DNA of 33,226 nucleotides from an uncultured Alphaproteobacteria bacterium (GTDB taxonomy: Bacteria; Pseudomonadota; Alphaproteobacteria; RF32; CAG-239): positions 1 through 33,226 of the forward strand of contig CALXTM010000016.1 in the NCBI GenBank assembly GCA_944391415.1, in the 5' to 3' direction. Both the position numbers and the translations under genes were made by a program. A model generated the notes under the pieces. The model was not told where the DNA came from. It did no database searches and saw only the letters and a program-made list of their open reading frames with translations. Of the stretch, positions 30,859 to 33,226 are shown one piece after another (positions within the stretch are counted from its first letter, which is position 1; each line of letters opens with the position of its first letter).

Positions 30859-32500
30859 AATACCCTAAATAAAATGCGATAATACCCATACCGCATAAAA
30901 TGCTTAAAATATAGTTGCGTGTCTTCGATTCTTGAAACGAATGCAAGAACGAAATTATAGCGGAAAAAGTTTCGGATATGGAACCAATAATATTGTGCTC
31001 TATTAATACCACATCAAATACAAGCCAAAGAATACGCCCCAAAAACCGCAACGGATTAATCAACACAAGCTCGTATATGTTGGATAGAATATCATTGTGC
31101 AAAATCGGCAAATTGCCAATTTTTATTGCCCACATGCCAGGTATAAATAAAAATACGGCTGTGGCATAAGCAAAAAGCATATAAAATTCTCTTTGTTGCC
31201 AGCTATCATTTTGCCACATTAAAAAGACAGCGCCCAAAAGCATTGGCAACCAATATAATGGACCGACATTCTTGGCAAAAGCCACAACTTTTTCATCGGC
31301 TCGCGTTGAGCCAAAGTAAATAAGCCGCAGCACCAGCATAACAATACCAAGATAACCAAGCCCAAAAGCAACACTCTTGGCATCGGCAACGCCATTTGAC
31401 ATAATTGCCGCAACCGAAGCAACCATTATCATGCTAAGCACGAAATTAAACCTTGTATACCGCCAAAAACCACCCAAAAGACCAACATCTTTCTCTCCCG
31501 AGGCGGCCTCGAAGGCTATAATAAATACTACCGCGACAATAAAACCTACTGTCAGAATATTGGGGGCAAAAAAGTATATATCATTGGAATTGCCGCTTAT
31601 TTTCAACAACATATAGGCATATAGTGCCAAAAACAAACTAATGACTTTTGATTTCAGATTATTATTTATAACGGCAGATACAAATGCCACAATAATTGAG
31701 ATAAGACACCACCACGGCAAAACCTTGCCGGGAATTGATGACGCTTGAAACAAAGGATATAATCTATCGGCCAAAACAAGCCCCGACAAAGGCACCGAAA
31801 GCGCCATTATGCCTAAAATACGATTGAATAAAACATCTTTTAAGTCAAAATACTGTCCATTAAGCAAAAATAATCCACATTTGCAGCCAATCGCAAATAA
31901 AAGCAAACAAGCAACCAAATCCTGATGACGGCCAGCCTTTTCATATTCAGAAAGCTCCCTAAGGCTTACGCTGTCAGTTGTGGCATAAACTATGGCCAAC
32001 GCCATAAAAACCGACATTTCTGCCAAAAAATTAAAAATAAAAATCTTTTTCTTGGGTTGGATTAAATCCGGCATATAAAAACCAATTATCGAAAACATGC
32101 TGCCGGCAAACATCAACTGCAAAAAATCATGACTCGATGCCAACAATATCAGCGCAATGAAATTTAACAACATCAAAGTATTGAAATGTAACGAGTGATG
32201 CTCCGAGGCATAAATCGTGTTAAGATATACCAAAGCGGCCAACAAGCAAATCAGCGGAACAAACATTTGTTGCATCCGCAAAGAAGATGAAATATTAATG
32301 TCGGCTTTTAGAGACTCATAGGGAAGCCACTGATAAATAAATCCGGTAGAGGCATCGTTAAGGCTGTTAATAAAAAGATAGCTAACCACACATAGTCCGG
32401 CCAAAACCAAAACCGACCAAATACGCCTGCGCCGGCCTTGTGTTATCAGCAATGATGCTGCGGCAAGCACAATAAGACATATAAATAACTGCACAACCAT
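30845..32500 (-). CDS. nuoL: NADH-quinone oxidoreductase subunit L-like, strongly divergent
   Basis: The 551-residue protein (from ATG at 32500, with AAAGG about eight bases upstream) is shorter than usual NuoL (about 610-660). A TTG further upstream at 32548 abuts a terminator and is unlikely. Identification rests on topology, position before nuoM and fragments such as LLFAIGCKCGLFLL and a C-terminal helix like the NuoL lateral helix and final span. The signature GWEGVGLCSYLLIGF is replaced by AGSMFSIIGFY, so E144 becomes M135. K207 may equal K229 and K283 may equal K305, but helix 10 K342 aligns with V318 and the LPDAM and HAATM motifs are gone. An antiporter-like subunit of another complex cannot be excluded. 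Confidence 0.7.
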   Translation of the reverse strand: MVVQLFICLIVLAAASLLITQGRRRRIWSVLVLAGLCVVSYLFINSLNDASTGFIYQWLPYESLKADINISSSLRMQQMFVPLICLLAALVYLNTIYASEHHSLHFNTLMLLNFIALILLASSHDFLQLMFAGSMFSIIGFYMPDLIQPKKKIFIFNFLAEMSVFMALAIVYATTDSVSLRELSEYEKAGRHQDLVACLLLFAIGCKCGLFLLNGQYFDLKDVLFNRILGIMALSVPLSGLVLADRLYPLFQASSIPGKVLPWWCLISIIVAFVSAVINNNLKSKVISLFLALYAYMLLKISGNSNDIYFFAPNILTVGFIVAVVFIIAFEAASGEKDVGLLGGFWRYTRFNFVLSMIMVASVAAIMSNGVADAKSVAFGLGYLGIVMLVLRLIYFGSTRADEKVVAFAKNVGPLYWLPMLLGAVFLMWQNDSWQQREFYMLFAYATAVFLFIPGMWAIKIGNLPILHNDILSNIYELVLINPLRFLGRILWLVFDVVLIEHNIIGSISETFSAIISFLHSFQESKTRNYILSILCGMGIIAFYLGYYVYE

Positions 32501-32546
32501 AAAACAAACCTTTTGTTTCCGTTTTGGTTTAATATATAAAAAAAAC

Positions 32547-32571
32547 AAGGGCTTTTAAAGCCCTTATTTTT
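32547..32571 (-). terminator. Terminator upstream of nuoL
   Basis: AAGGGCTTT (32547-32555) and AAAGCCCTT (32557-32565) are perfectly complementary, with a T8 run on the minus-strand side. It should end transcription of the 107-aa gene before nuoL; the plus-strand side has only a short T run. Confidence 0.8.
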
Positions 32572-32593
32572 GCTATTGCATAAGCTTGGTATT

Positions 32594-32917
32594 TTAATTC
32601 AAAACAGCTTTTAAATCCCTGATTAATCTGACAGGAACAACATATTCGCGTGCGACCTCATCGCCGTCTATCTCGGCAACCAAAACCTCGTCAACAGCCT
32701 TTAACGGCTGACGAGCATCTTTATTGATGTTGCCAAGGAAAACCGAACTCTCGCGACTCCTATATAATAAGGCCGTATCACCGCCATCGTAAACAAAACG
32801 CGGATTTTCTGGCCCACCACGACGTTGCTTTATCATAATTAGAATTTCACCGGCCGCATTTTGTAAAATCTCGTATGTGCCTTCGTTGCTTTCTGCTGAA
32901 TTGTGATCGTATTCCAT
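32594..32917 (-). CDS. Hypothetical protein (107 aa)
   Basis: This soluble, acidic 107-residue protein has no membrane span, signal or cysteine. The middle part alternates short strands (GEILIMIKQRR, PRFVYDGGDTALLYR, SSVFLGNI) as in a small beta-rich domain, followed by a charged helix-like end (YVVPVRLIRDLKAVLN). I recognise no family. The ATG has GAGGG four bases upstream (cgaGGGCAAAATG context). The gene stands alone between a terminator before nuoL and the divergent tRNA-Lys. A real gene is supported by the ribosome-binding site, amino-acid composition and following terminator. Confidence 0.7.
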   Translation of the reverse strand: MEYDHNSAESNEGTYEILQNAAGEILIMIKQRRGGPENPRFVYDGGDTALLYRSRESSVFLGNINKDARQPLKAVDEVLVAEIDGDEVAREYVVPVRLIRDLKAVLN

Positions 32918-33019
32918 TTTGCCCTCGTACTATTTTAGCAATTTTAGAGGTATGTTAGCATATAATTATTAACAAATCCATTACATTTGTATTTTTTTTA
33001 AGTTTTTTAATTTTTTTAG

Positions 33020-33048
33020 TTGACTTAAGTTTTTTTATCTTCTATACA
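33020..33048 (+). promoter_or_regulatory. Promoter of tRNA-Lys
   Basis: TTGACT (33020-33025) and TATACA (33043-33048) are separated by exactly 17 bases. Transcription would start near 33055, about 15 bases before the mature tRNA. Confidence 0.8.
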
Positions 33049-33070
33049 TAGCCTCGATTAAAAAAATTAA

Positions 33071-33146
33071 GGGCTCGTAGCTCAGTCGGTAGAGCATTTG
33101 ACTTTTAATCAAAGGGTCGGCGGTTCGAACCCGCCCGAGCTCACCA
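33071..33146 (+). tRNA. tRNA-Lys (anticodon TTT)
   Basis: This is a 76-base cloverleaf. The acceptor GGGCTCG pairs with CGAGCTC (one G-U). The D-arm is GCTCAGTCGGTAGAGC, the anticodon arm TTTGA-CTTTTAA-TCAAA gives TTT, the T-arm is GGCGGTTCGAACCCGCC-like, and CCA is encoded. A strong promoter and terminator bracket it. Confidence 0.97.
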
Positions 33147-33148
33147 AT

Positions 33149-33190
33149 CAAAAAGGATTTCCTGATTCTGTTCAGTGAAGTCCTTTTTTG
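33149..33190 (+). terminator. Terminator of tRNA-Lys
   Basis: AAAAAGGA..TTTC..CTGA pairs with TCAG..GAAG..TCCTTTTT with small bulges around the TTCTGT loop, and the sequence ends in T6. It starts three bases after the tRNA CCA end. Confidence 0.8.
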
Positions 33191-33226
33191 TTTTGGCTTA
33201 TCTTCTTGGGCGGCTTCGAACTAAAG

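Noticed and set aside
32501..32548. Upstream TTG start for nuoL adding 16 residues
   Set aside because: It abuts the terminator stem, adds a Lys/Arg-rich non-conserved extension and has no ribosome-binding site, while the ATG at 32500 does.
1..33226. CRISPR array
   Set aside because: No run of regularly spaced short repeats is present; the only notable direct repeat is the single 69-bp pair.

Overview
The window looks like a chromosomal piece of an A+T-rich alphaproteobacterium, probably a host-associated or gut lineage living at low oxygen. The alphaproteobacterial signal is the order nuoL-nuoM-nuoN-birA-rnj. The lifestyle is inferred from a glycogen-handling operon and a flavin reductase-rubredoxin pair. 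No rRNA or other taxonomic marker is present, so the placement is an inference. Two tRNA genes are visible: Pro(CGG) and Lys(TTT).

Left part (1-15.6 kb). An RND multidrug-efflux operon (TetR-type repressor, periplasmic adaptor, inner-membrane pump) is read leftward from a promoter whose -10 box lies inside a perfect 7+7 inverted repeat, the likely operator. Next, also leftward, comes a compact alpha-glucan operon: glgB, glgX, malQ and a HAD-type nucleotidase-like gene. A small DUF2934 gene with a Cys/Lys/Ser-rich tail is divergent from it. Then come a TPR-methyltransferase, a CBS-domain CorC/HlyC-type membrane protein and a small single-span membrane protein.

Middle (15.6-20.3 kb). Two 69-bp direct repeats (67/69 identical), each containing a transcription terminator, flank an A+T-rich module. 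The right copy ends in the 3' end of tRNA-Pro. The module carries two DNA methyltransferases, an HNH-nuclease protein and a 55-codon ORF that converges on the nuclease gene. It reads as a restriction-modification island at a tRNA-Pro site with no integrase left inside.

Right part (20.3-33.2 kb). slyX, a flavin reductase-like gene overlapping a rubredoxin gene, mutS, a PhoR-like histidine kinase that overlaps rnj tail to tail, then rnj, birA, nuoN, nuoM and nuoL (one leftward operon read nuoL to rnj), a small unrecognised gene, and tRNA-Lys. The most striking point is that all three antiporter-like complex I subunits keep the membrane fold and gene order but lack most of the charged residues considered essential for proton transfer. 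In addition, nuoL is not preceded by nuoA-K but by a terminator, a small gene and a tRNA. This may be a degenerate or repurposed complex I arm.
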